Shown here piece by piece: positions 17,260 to 26,745 of a stretch of 64,000 nt of DNA. Positions within the stretch are counted from its first letter, which is position 1. The number at the start of each line of letters is the position of its first letter. Both the position numbers and the translations under genes were made by a program. The stretch comes from Thermoplasmatales archaeon (lineage in GTDB: Archaea; Thermoplasmatota; Thermoplasmata; Thermoplasmatales; Thermoplasmataceae). The stretch spans positions 1,783,966 through 1,847,965 of the forward strand of contig CP060531.1 of assembly GCA_016806715.1 (NCBI GenBank). Direction: 5' to 3'. The notes under the pieces are model-generated. The model made no database searches. It worked only from the letters and a program-made list of their open reading frames with translations, and had not been told where the DNA came from.

Positions 17260-19014
17260 ATGCTAAAACAGTTAGCAATAGGTATGGTGATTTCCATGCT
17301 TATGCTGGGAACCGCATCCATTGCACTCGCAGATTCAAATAGCAGTGACAATGGATCCGGGAATATTTTTAAATATACCCCGCAGGCAAATGGGAATCTC
17401 AGCGGGGTAACGTATGGCAGTACGTTACTGGCGCACAGCGTGAACGCGACAGGCTATCCTCTTAGTATGACTGGCACAACCAAGACCAATACCATGACGA
17501 TTTTCAATGGAATGGAATCAGGTTCTCTTTTGCTGGCCACTGGTCATGCTTCAGGTATTTCGACAAGGGCAAACGTATCCCTTTCCTTCAATCTTGCATT
17601 AAATGCATCACTTTCGGAAATGGGAATTGATAACCTGGATATCGGTGACAACCCATATGGCATCAGTGCAAGCAACTGGGTCGTATATCAGCTTGAAACT
17701 CACAATCTTACCGGATACCTGGTATCAAATGGAAAGGTGGCAACCTCTTCAGTCAATAATATCACATTCTACAACAATGCAAGTGCACCAATGGGGGCAA
17801 CACCGCTGGTAGCAGGATTCATTTCCAGGGGAAATGCAGAAACTCTCCTTGAGAAGTATTCACTGGATCATCATGAGGACAAGTTCGCATACAACATCAC
17901 TACAGGTAATGTCACTGGAAGCTTTTTGACATTCGTGCTCAACAAGACAAACGGAAATATAACCAATTTCACATCCGTTTTGTCAAGCAGAGAAATATTC
18001 AGCAACATAAACGCCAGCGGAAATGGAACGCTTGTTCCCCGGAATGATCTTTCTGCATTCAGAACATCTGTTACGAGAGTTGGTGGCATTTTTATCTATA
18101 GCAACGGGTCTAAAATGTATGCAATACACAACAACCCAACCCTTCAGTCAAACTTCCTGGTTTACAATGGTACAGTGAGCTTTACCCTTGGGAACGGCCT
18201 TACAGCTACAAATTTCACGACGCCTGGTAACGATGAACAATACAATGCGTCGCTGCTCGGGTCAAATATGACTTACGATGAGAATAACAGCTTTGGGCTA
18301 AATCACGAATTTCAGGCTGGACATAACACAATTGCCATTTCTGGCGCAAACTTCTCCGCGTTCCTTCTCGTAAGCAATGCAAACACAACTATATCAGGTA
18401 ATACGCTGACTTTCACGTCATTGCATAACTCTATCGCAAAGGTTTCCTTCCTTACCCCTCCAGGACTGCAGGAGCTTAACAACACGCTTCAAAGTCGCCT
18501 GCACTACGCAATTAGCAACGGAAAGATAGCCAGCGAAATTTCCATATCCGACGTAAATTCAAATATTTCAAACCTTACAATGAACCTCAATGCGTCAGTC
18601 AATTTCTCGATCTCATCAATGAATGCTGGAAAAGTCTCGTTTAGAATCGCATCACTCGAACACAATGGCGCTAACCTTGCAATCTTCATTTCCAATAAGG
18701 TGATCAGTAACAACAGTAACAATGTGTATGTCTACCTTGATGGAACTCAAGTCAGCTCTTCCTCATTCAATGGAGTGATAAACTCAACAAGCGACGTTAA
18801 CGCTTACTACACGGCTGTGCATGAGAGCACAGGTGTACTGCTGATAGTGCACATACCACATTTCTCCAACCATACGCTAGTGGTCAGTTCAGCGCAAATC
18901 CCGCAAACTGGCGGACTGGGTTCAAATGATTACGTGTATGCTGCAATAGGCGGAGTTGTCGCAGCGATAGCTGCTATTGGTGCATTATCTATTGTAAAGA
19001 AAAGAAGAAAATAA
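17260..19014 (+). CDS. Secreted, membrane-anchored surface glycoprotein
   Basis: A 584-residue protein of unknown function. The N-terminus is a signal peptide (Lys at position 3, hydrophobic core, then ASIALADS). The long extracytoplasmic part is rich in Ser/Thr/Asn with dozens of N-x-S/T sequons, typical of Thermoplasmatales S-layer-like or cell-surface proteins. The C-terminus has IPQTGG, a short linker, a ~22-residue hydrophobic helix and a KKRRK tail, the layout of an LPxTG-type anchor. No adhesion or enzyme domain is recognisable. A 3' T-rich stretch (19028-19034) may terminate transcription. Confidence 0.8.
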   Translation: MLKQLAIGMVISMLMLGTASIALADSNSSDNGSGNIFKYTPQANGNLSGVTYGSTLLAHSVNATGYPLSMTGTTKTNTMTIFNGMESGSLLLATGHASGISTRANVSLSFNLALNASLSEMGIDNLDIGDNPYGISASNWVVYQLETHNLTGYLVSNGKVATSSVNNITFYNNASAPMGATPLVAGFISRGNAETLLEKYSLDHHEDKFAYNITTGNVTGSFLTFVLNKTNGNITNFTSVLSSREIFSNINASGNGTLVPRNDLSAFRTSVTRVGGIFIYSNGSKMYAIHNNPTLQSNFLVYNGTVSFTLGNGLTATNFTTPGNDEQYNASLLGSNMTYDENNSFGLNHEFQAGHNTIAISGANFSAFLLVSNANTTISGNTLTFTSLHNSIAKVSFLTPPGLQELNNTLQSRLHYAISNGKIASEISISDVNSNISNLTMNLNASVNFSISSMNAGKVSFRIASLEHNGANLAIFISNKVISNNSNNVYVYLDGTQVSSSSFNGVINSTSDVNAYYTAVHESTGVLLIVHIPHFSNHTLVVSSAQIPQTGGLGSNDYVYAAIGGVVAAIAAIGALSIVKKRRK

Positions 19015-19032
19015 ATAATTTAAATCCTTTTT

Positions 19033-19704
19033 TTATAGCGGAAATTCCCCGTTAGGGGAAACTTTTTTCCAGTCATCGAGAAATCTCTTCAGTCCCTCAT
19101 CTGTCTTGGGATGCGAGGGAAGTTTTTGAAGGACATCCATCGGGAGCGTCACAACATCTGCACCCAGTATCGCCGATCTAAGCACGTGTATGGGATTCCT
19201 TATCGATGCCACCAGGATCTTGGTCATGATGTCATAATTCACGAAAATCGTCCTTATCTCCTGGATTATCGCCATTCCGTCCTCACCTATATCATCCAGC
19301 CTGCCCACAAATGGGGAGACATATTCGGCTCCACTCTTTGCGGCAAGCAAAGCCTGGATGGGATTGAATATCAGCGTGCAGTTTACCTTTATTCCCTTTT
19401 CGCTAAGCGTTTTTATCGCTCTTAACCCATCAAGGGTCATCGGTATCTTCACGACGGCATTCTCACCAAGCGCAGCTATCTTTAAGCCCTGCTTGACCAT
19501 GTTCTCATAATCAGTAGCAACCACCTCGATGCTCACCGGGCCCGGTGTGATCTTCAGTATCTCCTTGACTATGTCTACGAATCCTCTATCCTTAGTTGCA
19601 CTTTTGGCAACGAGCGACGGATTGGTAGTGACACCATCAAGAAGGCCGTACGCTATGGCTTGCTTTATCTCTTCAACGTTTGCAGTATCAAGGAATATTT
19701 TCAT
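19033..19704 (-). CDS. tal: Transaldolase, small (fructose-6-phosphate aldolase-like) type
   Basis: A TIM-barrel class I aldolase of 223 residues that transfers dihydroxyacetone units in the pentose phosphate pathway. Signatures are [13 protein letters not shown] at the N-terminus, [29 protein letters not shown] with the Schiff-base Lys, [19 protein letters not shown] and [16 protein letters not shown]. It is the third gene after the split transketolase and overlaps tktC by 17 nt, so transketolase and transaldolase are made together. Confidence 0.95.
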   Translation of the reverse strand: MKIFLDTANVEEIKQAIAYGLLDGVTTNPSLVAKSATKDRGFVDIVKEILKITPGPVSIEVVATDYENMVKQGLKIAALGENAVVKIPMTLDGLRAIKTLSEKGIKVNCTLIFNPIQALLAAKSGAEYVSPFVGRLDDIGEDGMAIIQEIRTIFVNYDIMTKILVASIRNPIHVLRSAILGADVVTLPMDVLQKLPSHPKTDEGLKRFLDDWKKVSPNGEFPL

Positions 19705-20641
19705 ATCTCTCCACCCTGAAGCATTCTTCAGAAGCTTTTGCTATATCATCAGCTGCCATATGAAAGTAATCAAATAATTCCCATGCCTTGCCCGATTTGC
19801 CAAAATTATCCCTCATCCCAACGCGCCGAAGTGGTACAGGGTAGTTTTCTGACAGGATCTCAGCCACCCTGCTTCCAAGGCCATTGTAAATAGAATGCTC
19901 TTCTGCAGTAACCACTCTGCCAGTGTCCTTCGCAGCCTTTATCACGAGCTCACGGTCTATGGGCTTGATTGATGACATATTTATCACGCGGGCATCAATG
20001 CCCTTCGCTTTGAGTATTTCTTTTGCTTTTAGAGAAAAGCCGATCATTGCGCCGTAAGTCAGGATTGTAATATCGCTGCCATCTTTCAGGGTTACTCCCT
20101 TCCCTAGCCTGAACTCATAACCATGGTCATTTACAACCTCGAATTTTTCCCTGGATAATCTGACATAAAATGGTGTCTTGGTCTTTTCGTACAGATAATG
20201 AATGACACTTGTAGTCTCAATGGAATCACCTGGTACAACGACATGCATATTAGGAAGTCCGGACATAATTCCAACATCTTCAACGATCTGATGCGTCGCC
20301 CCATCTTCCCCAACGGTCAGCCCTGCGTGGGTAACGACAAACTTAACGTCCAGGTTATTATAACAGATGGATTGCCTCAACTGTTCATAGGTTCTCGTCA
20401 GGAAGACGGCGAATGTGGATGCAAACACTTTTTTTCCTGATAAAGCCAGGCCAGCCGCAGTAGTGACCATTGACTGCTCAGAAATCCCCATGTTGAAGAA
20501 TCTTTCCGGAAATGCTTTTCCGAATATCGATGTTCTGGTTGAGGACGAAAGGTCTGCGTCAAGCACTACTAGGTCTTTATGGCTCTTCCCAATATCCATG
20601 AGAGTATTTCCATATGCATCCCTCAGGCTCTCTGCTGTCAC
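19688..20641 (-). CDS. Transketolase, C-terminal section
   Basis: A 317-residue subunit carrying the pyrimidine-binding and C-terminal domains of transketolase. Visible are [24 protein letters not shown] with the catalytic Glu that activates [21 protein letters not shown] and MPNMHV-like [13 protein letters not shown]. Split transketolases are the rule in archaea. The start overlaps the stop of the N-terminal section by 4 nt, so the two halves should be produced in equal amounts. Confidence 0.95.
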   Translation of the reverse strand: MTAESLRDAYGNTLMDIGKSHKDLVVLDADLSSSTRTSIFGKAFPERFFNMGISEQSMVTTAAGLALSGKKVFASTFAVFLTRTYEQLRQSICYNNLDVKFVVTHAGLTVGEDGATHQIVEDVGIMSGLPNMHVVVPGDSIETTSVIHYLYEKTKTPFYVRLSREKFEVVNDHGYEFRLGKGVTLKDGSDITILTYGAMIGFSLKAKEILKAKGIDARVINMSSIKPIDRELVIKAAKDTGRVVTAEEHSIYNGLGSRVAEILSENYPVPLRRVGMRDNFGKSGKAWELFDYFHMAADDIAKASEECFRVERYENIP

Positions 20642-21468
20642 TGGATCATCTCCGCGTCCAGTTCCCTTATTGCCTTATCGTATTCATCCTTTGATGCCGG
20701 TGGGGAACCGTGATACTTTGCAGTGTTCTCCATATAACTTACGCCCTTGCCTTTCACAGTGTTGGCGATGATAAATGTTGGTCCATCAGAAAATGATTTT
20801 GCTTCCTTGAGCGACGAAATAATCTCTTCATAATTGTGGCCATTGATCTCAATGACGTTCCAGCCGAAGCTTTCCGCCTTTGCCTTTATGTTTCCCATCG
20901 GCATTATGTCGTCGGTGAAGCCATCGAGTTGAACCCTGTTCCTGTCAAGGATAGCGATCAGATGGCTGAGCTTGTATTTCGATCCTGCCATCATGGATTC
21001 CCAAACATTTCCCTCTTCGATTTCGCCATCTCCAAGGATTACGTAAGTGTAATAATCCAGCTTGTCAAGTTTTCCCGCCAGCGCCATGCCGACCCCTATT
21101 CCAAGACCCTGTCCCAGGGAACCGGTCGAAGTTTCGACACCTGGAACACCGCGATGAACATGACCCTCAAGTTTTGAGCTGAGGCTCCTGAATCCAGCCA
21201 GCAGGGAAACCGGGAAAAATCCTCTCTCTGCAAGAGTGGCATATAGGCCGGGGGACGCGTGTCCCTTGCTCATAATCAGTCTATCCCTTTCCGGATCATC
21301 AGGATTTTCCGGGTCTATATTCATCTCCTTGAAATAAAGGACAGTCAATATGTCTGTAATACTCAGGGACCCACCAGGATGCCCGCTGTTAGCACTATAA
21401 ACCATGTCAATTATATCATGTCGTATCCGGTTTGCTATTTTTTTGAGATCTACGTTTCTATAATCCAT
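20638..21468 (-). CDS. Transketolase, N-terminal section
   Basis: A 276-residue TPP-binding half of transketolase. Motifs are YSANSGHPGGSLS, MSKGHASPGLYATLAERG, GSLGQGLGIGVGMA and the TPP/metal-binding GDGEIEEGNVWESM. A GGGGAG Shine-Dalgarno lies ~13 nt upstream of the ATG, and a TATA-like CTTAATAAG lies further up (~21528-21536), so this operon has a short leader. It depends on TPP, linking it to the riboswitch-controlled transporter. Confidence 0.95.
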   Translation of the reverse strand: MDYRNVDLKKIANRIRHDIIDMVYSANSGHPGGSLSITDILTVLYFKEMNIDPENPDDPERDRLIMSKGHASPGLYATLAERGFFPVSLLAGFRSLSSKLEGHVHRGVPGVETSTGSLGQGLGIGVGMALAGKLDKLDYYTYVILGDGEIEEGNVWESMMAGSKYKLSHLIAILDRNRVQLDGFTDDIMPMGNIKAKAESFGWNVIEINGHNYEEIISSLKEAKSFSDGPTFIIANTVKGKGVSYMENTAKYHGSPPASKDEYDKAIRELDAEMIQ

Positions 21469-21608
21469 AAAATATACTTCTCCCCTGTAAATGTGAAATT
21501 ACAAAAATGCACATATTCATACGCTTATTAAGAGCTCGGTTAAAAAAGTTTTTTAGATTCCACAGTAACAAAGAGGTTAATGGACAGAAATCAGGTTGTT
21601 TCCATTTA

Positions 21609-22700
21609 CTACCTGACGATATCTATCCCACTGTCCCCTTCTTTTCCATTTCCGCCTAGCAGTACACTGATCACATCAGATGATACACCTGTTACGACAA
21701 GCATTACCTGTACCTTTGACTCAAGTGAGGGATCTATGTTTATCCCAAGAATGATCTTTGTTGACTTGTTGGATACAGCCTTTATCATCTCGGAAGCTAT
21801 GCTTGCCTCCTGGATTTGAAGGTCCCTTCCTCCTGTGATGTTTATAATAACGCCGGATGCTGTAGAAAGGTCAGCTTTAATGAAAGGAAAATCAAGGGCG
21901 TTCTGTATTGCACTTTTTACTCTTGCTCCCGGGTCACCGTTGCCTATACCAATACCAATCATTGCCATTCCTGAATTCTTAAGGACTGTCTTAAGATCGT
22001 TGAAATCCAGATTTATGAGGCCTGGCTTTGTTATCAGTTCGGCAATTCCCTTAATGGCACGGACAATGATCTCGTCAGCATACCTGAACGCCTTCTGGAG
22101 CGAGAGTTTCGGCACCAGCTCAAGTAGTTTATCATTTGGTATTATGATTGTAGTGTCTGAATAGTTAATGACCTTCCTGAGCCCCCATCTTGCATTCTGC
22201 ATCCTTCCACTACCTTCAGACCTGAAGGGAAGAGTGACTATGGAAATTGAGATTGCTCCCAGGCTTTTTGCGATTTTTGCGATGTGGGGCGCGGAGCCTG
22301 TTCCCGTTCCACCACCCATTCCTGCAGTAATGAAAACTAGATCTGAACCCTTCAGTCTGCGGATGATTTCGCCTTCAGATTCCTTTGAAGCCTCCTCCCC
22401 CACCAGGGGATTCGCGCCGCTTCCCAGACCACGTGTCAGGTTCTCTCCAAGTAATACCTTTCCATTTGCCTTGGTTCGAAGTAAATGCTGGGCATCCGTG
22501 TTACACGCAATCAGTTCAACACCGGCTATTTTTTCCCGGGCCAACCTTGTAATTGTGTTTGATCCTGCGCCGCCTGTTCCGAATATCTTTATTTTTGGGC
22601 TCCTTTTTTCTATGATTTGCCTGAGTTCATCGTCCGATGTCATGGAAACGTCAGAATCATCTGAGTTGATTTCAGAATCCATATCTTGAAAGTAAACCAC
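21609..22700 (-). CDS. ftsZ: Cell division GTPase FtsZ
   Basis: A canonical tubulin-fold GTPase (363 residues). Visible are the first nucleotide loop GTGGAGSNTITRL, the tubulin signature AGMGGGTGTGSAPHIAKIAK, the base-contact segment TTIIIPNDKLLELVPKLSL and the T7 loop INLDFNDLK with its catalytic Asp residues. The GTG start at 22700 is backed by a TATA-like CTATTAATTTTTC (plus-strand spelling) centred ~28 nt upstream; an ATG at 22682 is an alternative. It is monocistronic. A second, degenerate FtsZ-like protein is encoded at 39.7-40.5 kb. Confidence 0.96.
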   Translation of the reverse strand: MVYFQDMDSEINSDDSDVSMTSDDELRQIIEKRSPKIKIFGTGGAGSNTITRLAREKIAGVELIACNTDAQHLLRTKANGKVLLGENLTRGLGSGANPLVGEEASKESEGEIIRRLKGSDLVFITAGMGGGTGTGSAPHIAKIAKSLGAISISIVTLPFRSEGSGRMQNARWGLRKVINYSDTTIIIPNDKLLELVPKLSLQKAFRYADEIIVRAIKGIAELITKPGLINLDFNDLKTVLKNSGMAMIGIGIGNGDPGARVKSAIQNALDFPFIKADLSTASGVIINITGGRDLQIQEASIASEMIKAVSNKSTKIILGINIDPSLESKVQVMLVVTGVSSDVISVLLGGNGKEGDSGIDIVR

Positions 22701-22794
22701 GAATCAAGTTAAGCTTTCTTACTCTATTAATTTTTCATTTCATGTTCGAGGGAAAAAAGTTTATCGACCCTGTGTATTTGCATACTAACGTAAA

Positions 22795-23772
22795 ATGAAG
22801 CGCTTCACCGGCATATTGCGAAATAGGGGGCAAGACAAGGCTGTTGCCGAGATAATAGGCACCATACTTGTTTTTGCCATAGTTGTGAGCGTATTTACGG
22901 CATTTGTTGCCTGGTATGTTCCAACGACCGGCGCTGCCAACGAACAGTCATACCAGGATTCTGCACTGGGTGCATTTTCAGACTTAGCTGCGAAACTGTC
23001 AAGCGAAGGTGTTCAGAACGGAAGCGTAATCGTGCAGTCGTTCCCTCTTGGTATAGCTGGTGTTCCCCCATTCCAACCTTCCTACCCTACCCAGGTTTCA
23101 TCCGACTCCTCTGGATCCGCATTTAATTTCAGCCTAAGATTTAATGTTTCCCTGAACTACACCGAGAATGGTAACCATCAAAACACCTCCAACATTTCCG
23201 TAAACCTCACCGGCAGAGGCTACCTGCAGGAATTTGGGCAGACAAATTTTATTTCTCCTGAATCTTTCATTATTCAGGATGGCAACATGATTGAAAGTTA
23301 TGGATTGCCCTCTCAGTCATCATCAAATGGACCAATGCCTGTTTTCATCAGCAATAATTCAGGCCAGCCTGCTTTGAGAACGTCGGCCATATCTGTCGCC
23401 GGTTCTCCTGTCACCATCTCTCAGGTTGGTTCCGCAGTGGTCTCCATGGCTGTTTCAAACTATAGCTCCTTTTCGTATAGTGTTGGGCATGACTACCTGA
23501 TAGGCGGTAACATTTCGTTGATAAACTCAATCTCCATTACAGATTACAATTACTTCATTGAAACTCCATATTACAGCCAGTGGAATTATTCCCTATACAC
23601 TTCGCTAAATAATAGCACATCGCTATTTAACCCCCATCCAGCCGGAACTTCGTGGAATGATGGAAACTTCAGCGTGAAGATCGGAAACAATTCAGTATAC
23701 CTGTCAGAAGTCAAAGGGTCATTAGAATCAATTCAGTTTCAGTCCTACGTAATACGAATTATAGGTACATGA
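22795..23772 (+). CDS. Type IV pilin-like secreted protein
   Basis: A 325-residue protein with the archaeal pilin-type N-terminus: a short basic leader (MKRFTGILRNRG), then DKAVAEIIGTILVFAIVVSV, a Glu-containing hydrophobic helix typical of archaeal pilins and archaellin-like proteins (PilD/PibD substrates). The rest is Ser/Asn-rich with many N-x-S/T sequons and no Cys, consistent with an exposed glycosylated fibre or adhesin subunit. No pilus ATPase or membrane platform gene is next to it. TATA-like AGTTTATCG lies ~33 nt upstream. Function is inferred only from the N-terminus. Confidence 0.7.
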   Translation: MKRFTGILRNRGQDKAVAEIIGTILVFAIVVSVFTAFVAWYVPTTGAANEQSYQDSALGAFSDLAAKLSSEGVQNGSVIVQSFPLGIAGVPPFQPSYPTQVSSDSSGSAFNFSLRFNVSLNYTENGNHQNTSNISVNLTGRGYLQEFGQTNFISPESFIIQDGNMIESYGLPSQSSSNGPMPVFISNNSGQPALRTSAISVAGSPVTISQVGSAVVSMAVSNYSSFSYSVGHDYLIGGNISLINSISITDYNYFIETPYYSQWNYSLYTSLNNSTSLFNPHPAGTSWNDGNFSVKIGNNSVYLSEVKGSLESIQFQSYVIRIIGT

Positions 23773-23827
23773 TGTCATTTTCATAGGAAAAGTATTTCAA
23801 TTTCCGACCGTTATAATTTTGGTTTTA

Positions 23828-25435
23828 ATGGAAGGGAATGAATTTGAACTGACAATTGGGAACTTGCTGGAAACTGCAGCAGCGAACAGCCCGGAACAAA
23901 TTATATCGTATAAAGGCAAGGAGAATTTTACATACAGGAAATTCAGCGAAAGAGTAAACTCACTTGCAAAGGCACTTGTTGAGCTTGGAGTGAAGAAGGG
24001 TGACAAAATTGGCTTCATAGACTGGGACACGAACAGGTACATGGAAGCGTACTACGCGATTCCGATGTCTGGAGCGACCTTACACACAGTCAACATAAGA
24101 TACACCCCGGAACTGATTTTTTATACAATGCAGCATGCAGAAGACAAGATCGTATTTGTCAGGGATGAATTCCTCCCAATACTTGAAAGAGCTGCAGAAG
24201 CCTTTGATTTTGTTGAGAAGTGGGTTATCTACTCTGAAACCGGAAGCTTCAAGACCATACTCCCCAACGCCTACAATTATGACGAACTGGTGAACGGAAA
24301 ACACACTGCCAGTCTTCCAGTCGTCGAAGAAAATGACATTGCAACCACATTTTACACATCCGGAACAACCGGGCTACCAAAAGGCGTCTCTTTTACACAT
24401 AGACAGCTGATCCTTCACACACTCGGGGCGGCTGCCTCACTCTCGAACCAGCCAGTGAACCTGGGCAGTACTGATGTTATGATGCCCCTTGTTCCCATGT
24501 TCCACGTTCATTCGTGGGGAGTACCATATATAGCCCTCCTTAAGGGTATGAAATACATACTTCCGGGGAAATATGATGTACTTGAAATACTAAAGACAAT
24601 AAAATCTCAGGGCGTTACTGTCAGCCTAATGGTACCAACAATCCTTTACATGATTGTGTCCCATCCAGAGTCAAGGAAATATCTGGAAGGGACGAAACTG
24701 AGAGTTGTAATCGGCGGGTCGGCTCTTCCTAGGGGACTTGCAGAAAAGGCGAAGCAGCTTGGAATTCAGACAACCACGGGATACGGAATGTCTGAGACTT
24801 GCCCGATACTCACTATTTCCACATTTACCTCAGAGGTCGAAAAACTGTCGGATGCTGAGAAATTTGATTTCAGGCTAAAGGCTGGTGTTCCAATAGGAAT
24901 GGTAAACCTTAAGGTGATTGACAAAGCTGGAAAGAGTGTTCCCAAGGATGGTAAAACAATTGGCGAGATTGTCGCTCAGGCACCATGGCTCACCAGCGGA
25001 TACGTCAAGGATGAGGAAAACTCAAAGAAGCTTTGGAAAGACGGGTGGATGCACACAGGAGACCTTGGTACTCTTGACGGAAGAGGTTACCTGAGCGTGG
25101 TTGACAGGGAAAAAGATGCCGTCAAGTCCGGAGGGGAATTTATACCTACACTGATTATTGAGGATGCAATCAGCACATGCAAGGGAGTCAAGGAGGTAGC
25201 CGTTATAGGAAGGCCTGACCCCAAGTGGGGCGAACGCCCGCTCGCATATGTTTCATCGGAGCCTGGACTTGATGCTTCAACGATAAAAAAGCATCTTGAG
25301 CTGCTGGTGGACTCTGGAAAGATAGCAAAATTCTGGATTCCTGATGAGTTTACATTTGTAAGTGAGTTCGCGAAAACCAGCACAGGGAAGATCGACAAGA
25401 AGGTCTTAAGGGAGATGCTGAAATCATCTTCATAA
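23828..25435 (+). CDS. Acyl-CoA synthetase (AMP-forming, fatty-acid type)
   Basis: ANL-superfamily ligase of 535 residues that activates a carboxylate through an acyl-AMP. The P-loop-like motif FYTSGTTGLPKGVSFTH, the A5 region TTGYGMSETCPIL, WMHTGDLGTLDGRGYLSVVDR and the C-terminal catalytic Lys in TSTGKIDKKVLREM are all intact. It most resembles medium/long-chain acyl-CoA ligases; the exact substrate cannot be told. ATG 23828 is chosen because an upstream in-frame TTG at 23819 adds only three residues. Confidence 0.92.
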   Translation: MEGNEFELTIGNLLETAAANSPEQIISYKGKENFTYRKFSERVNSLAKALVELGVKKGDKIGFIDWDTNRYMEAYYAIPMSGATLHTVNIRYTPELIFYTMQHAEDKIVFVRDEFLPILERAAEAFDFVEKWVIYSETGSFKTILPNAYNYDELVNGKHTASLPVVEENDIATTFYTSGTTGLPKGVSFTHRQLILHTLGAAASLSNQPVNLGSTDVMMPLVPMFHVHSWGVPYIALLKGMKYILPGKYDVLEILKTIKSQGVTVSLMVPTILYMIVSHPESRKYLEGTKLRVVIGGSALPRGLAEKAKQLGIQTTTGYGMSETCPILTISTFTSEVEKLSDAEKFDFRLKAGVPIGMVNLKVIDKAGKSVPKDGKTIGEIVAQAPWLTSGYVKDEENSKKLWKDGWMHTGDLGTLDGRGYLSVVDREKDAVKSGGEFIPTLIIEDAISTCKGVKEVAVIGRPDPKWGERPLAYVSSEPGLDASTIKKHLELLVDSGKIAKFWIPDEFTFVSEFAKTSTGKIDKKVLREMLKSSS

Positions 25436-25503
25436 AAAATATTAAGTAAATAACACTATTTTTTTGCTATAAAAATATTTATAACCAAATGTGATGCTAA
25501 AGG

Positions 25504-26739
25504 GTGATACTTTTCTATGTCAATTTGGCATTCATTGGGTTTGCAGTTATTTCAATTTTATACTACTTAATAAATAGTTATCATTCAATACATTACAAAC
25601 AACCCGCGGGGACTAACCCTGTTGATCCGGCGGGTGTGACCGCACTAATTCCCGTATACAATGAAGATCCACAGATATTTGCCAGGGTAGTCGGGGCAGT
25701 CAAGAATCAGGGCATAAAATTTGTCGTTGTCGGTGACTCCTCCTTTGACCCGTATAGAAAGATTACCGAAGAAAATGGTGGTAAATTCATCTACCTGCCG
25801 AAACATGGCGGGAAAAGAAAGGCGGTTTCCGAAGGGATCAGGGAGATCTCTACTGAATATGTAATGCTGGTAGACAGCGATACAGTCATACCGGCAAATA
25901 CTGTCAGGAGCATGCTATCCAAATTTGATACGGACGTGGGCGGGATTGGAGCCAATCTCTCTGTGAGCAGAAATAATAACTGGATTTCTTATAGTGCTGA
26001 ATTCGTTGAGCGGTCCAGGGAAGTCCTGTTCAGGGCGCTTTCTTCCCACGGCAGCGTAATGTTGCTCGATGGGGCCTGCGTAATGTACAGGACCGGACTC
26101 GTAAAACCTTTCATATTGTCTGAACAATACACGGATCACCGCGTGTTTGGAAAGAAGAGTCAGCTTGGGGACGACAGGCAGTTGACTGGATTCATAATAC
26201 GATCCAATTACAAGGCCATAAAGGATTATGACGTATCTGTGGAAGTAACTGCACCGAACTCTCTGGGGAAACTGGTCAGGCAGAATATAAGATGGGCAAG
26301 GTCAAACTGGGTTAATTTCTTCAGGGAACTTTTCAATGGCACTGCCAGGAAAGCGGGAAGATTTTACACATTTGACTTGCTTTATACGTATATGCTGCCA
26401 ATAATCTTTGTGGGTATAGGTTTAGCGCAGGTATACCTGTTCTTTCACATAGATTCCCGCTTTCTTTTAGATCACTTTACTTCAACAACAGGCGCAATTT
26501 CATTCAACTTTCTACTTAGAAACATGACCGGTGTGAGAGAAGTGTTTTTCCTGAGGATCCTGCTGACCTTTGTAAACTATCTGTCAACGGCAGTGTTTAC
26601 CGTAGCCATAGCATTCCGCATAGACAAGGAAAGGCTGAAGACGCTCGCCTACGGATCCATAGCAATGATTGTAATGCTGTCAACAACTCTTTACGGTCTG
26701 CTAACAATATGGAAACAAAATGGCTGGATGACAAGATAA
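25504..26739 (+). CDS. Membrane glycosyltransferase, family 2
   Basis: A 411-residue processive-type GT-A enzyme resembling hyaluronan/cellulose synthase-like transferases. Residues ~3-24 are a transmembrane helix. Catalytic motifs are GVTALIPVYNEDP, MLVDSDTVIP (DxD), GDDRQLT and QNIRWARSNW (Q/RxxRW). Three or four helices follow at the C-terminus (~295-405). It could build an exopolysaccharide or glycolipid at the membrane. The GTG start is supported by AAATATTTATA centred ~27 nt upstream, predicting a leaderless mRNA. Confidence 0.9.
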   Translation: MILFYVNLAFIGFAVISILYYLINSYHSIHYKQPAGTNPVDPAGVTALIPVYNEDPQIFARVVGAVKNQGIKFVVVGDSSFDPYRKITEENGGKFIYLPKHGGKRKAVSEGIREISTEYVMLVDSDTVIPANTVRSMLSKFDTDVGGIGANLSVSRNNNWISYSAEFVERSREVLFRALSSHGSVMLLDGACVMYRTGLVKPFILSEQYTDHRVFGKKSQLGDDRQLTGFIIRSNYKAIKDYDVSVEVTAPNSLGKLVRQNIRWARSNWVNFFRELFNGTARKAGRFYTFDLLYTYMLPIIFVGIGLAQVYLFFHIDSRFLLDHFTSTTGAISFNFLLRNMTGVREVFFLRILLTFVNYLSTAVFTVAIAFRIDKERLKTLAYGSIAMIVMLSTTLYGLLTIWKQNGWMTR

Positions 26740-26745
26740 AAAAAT

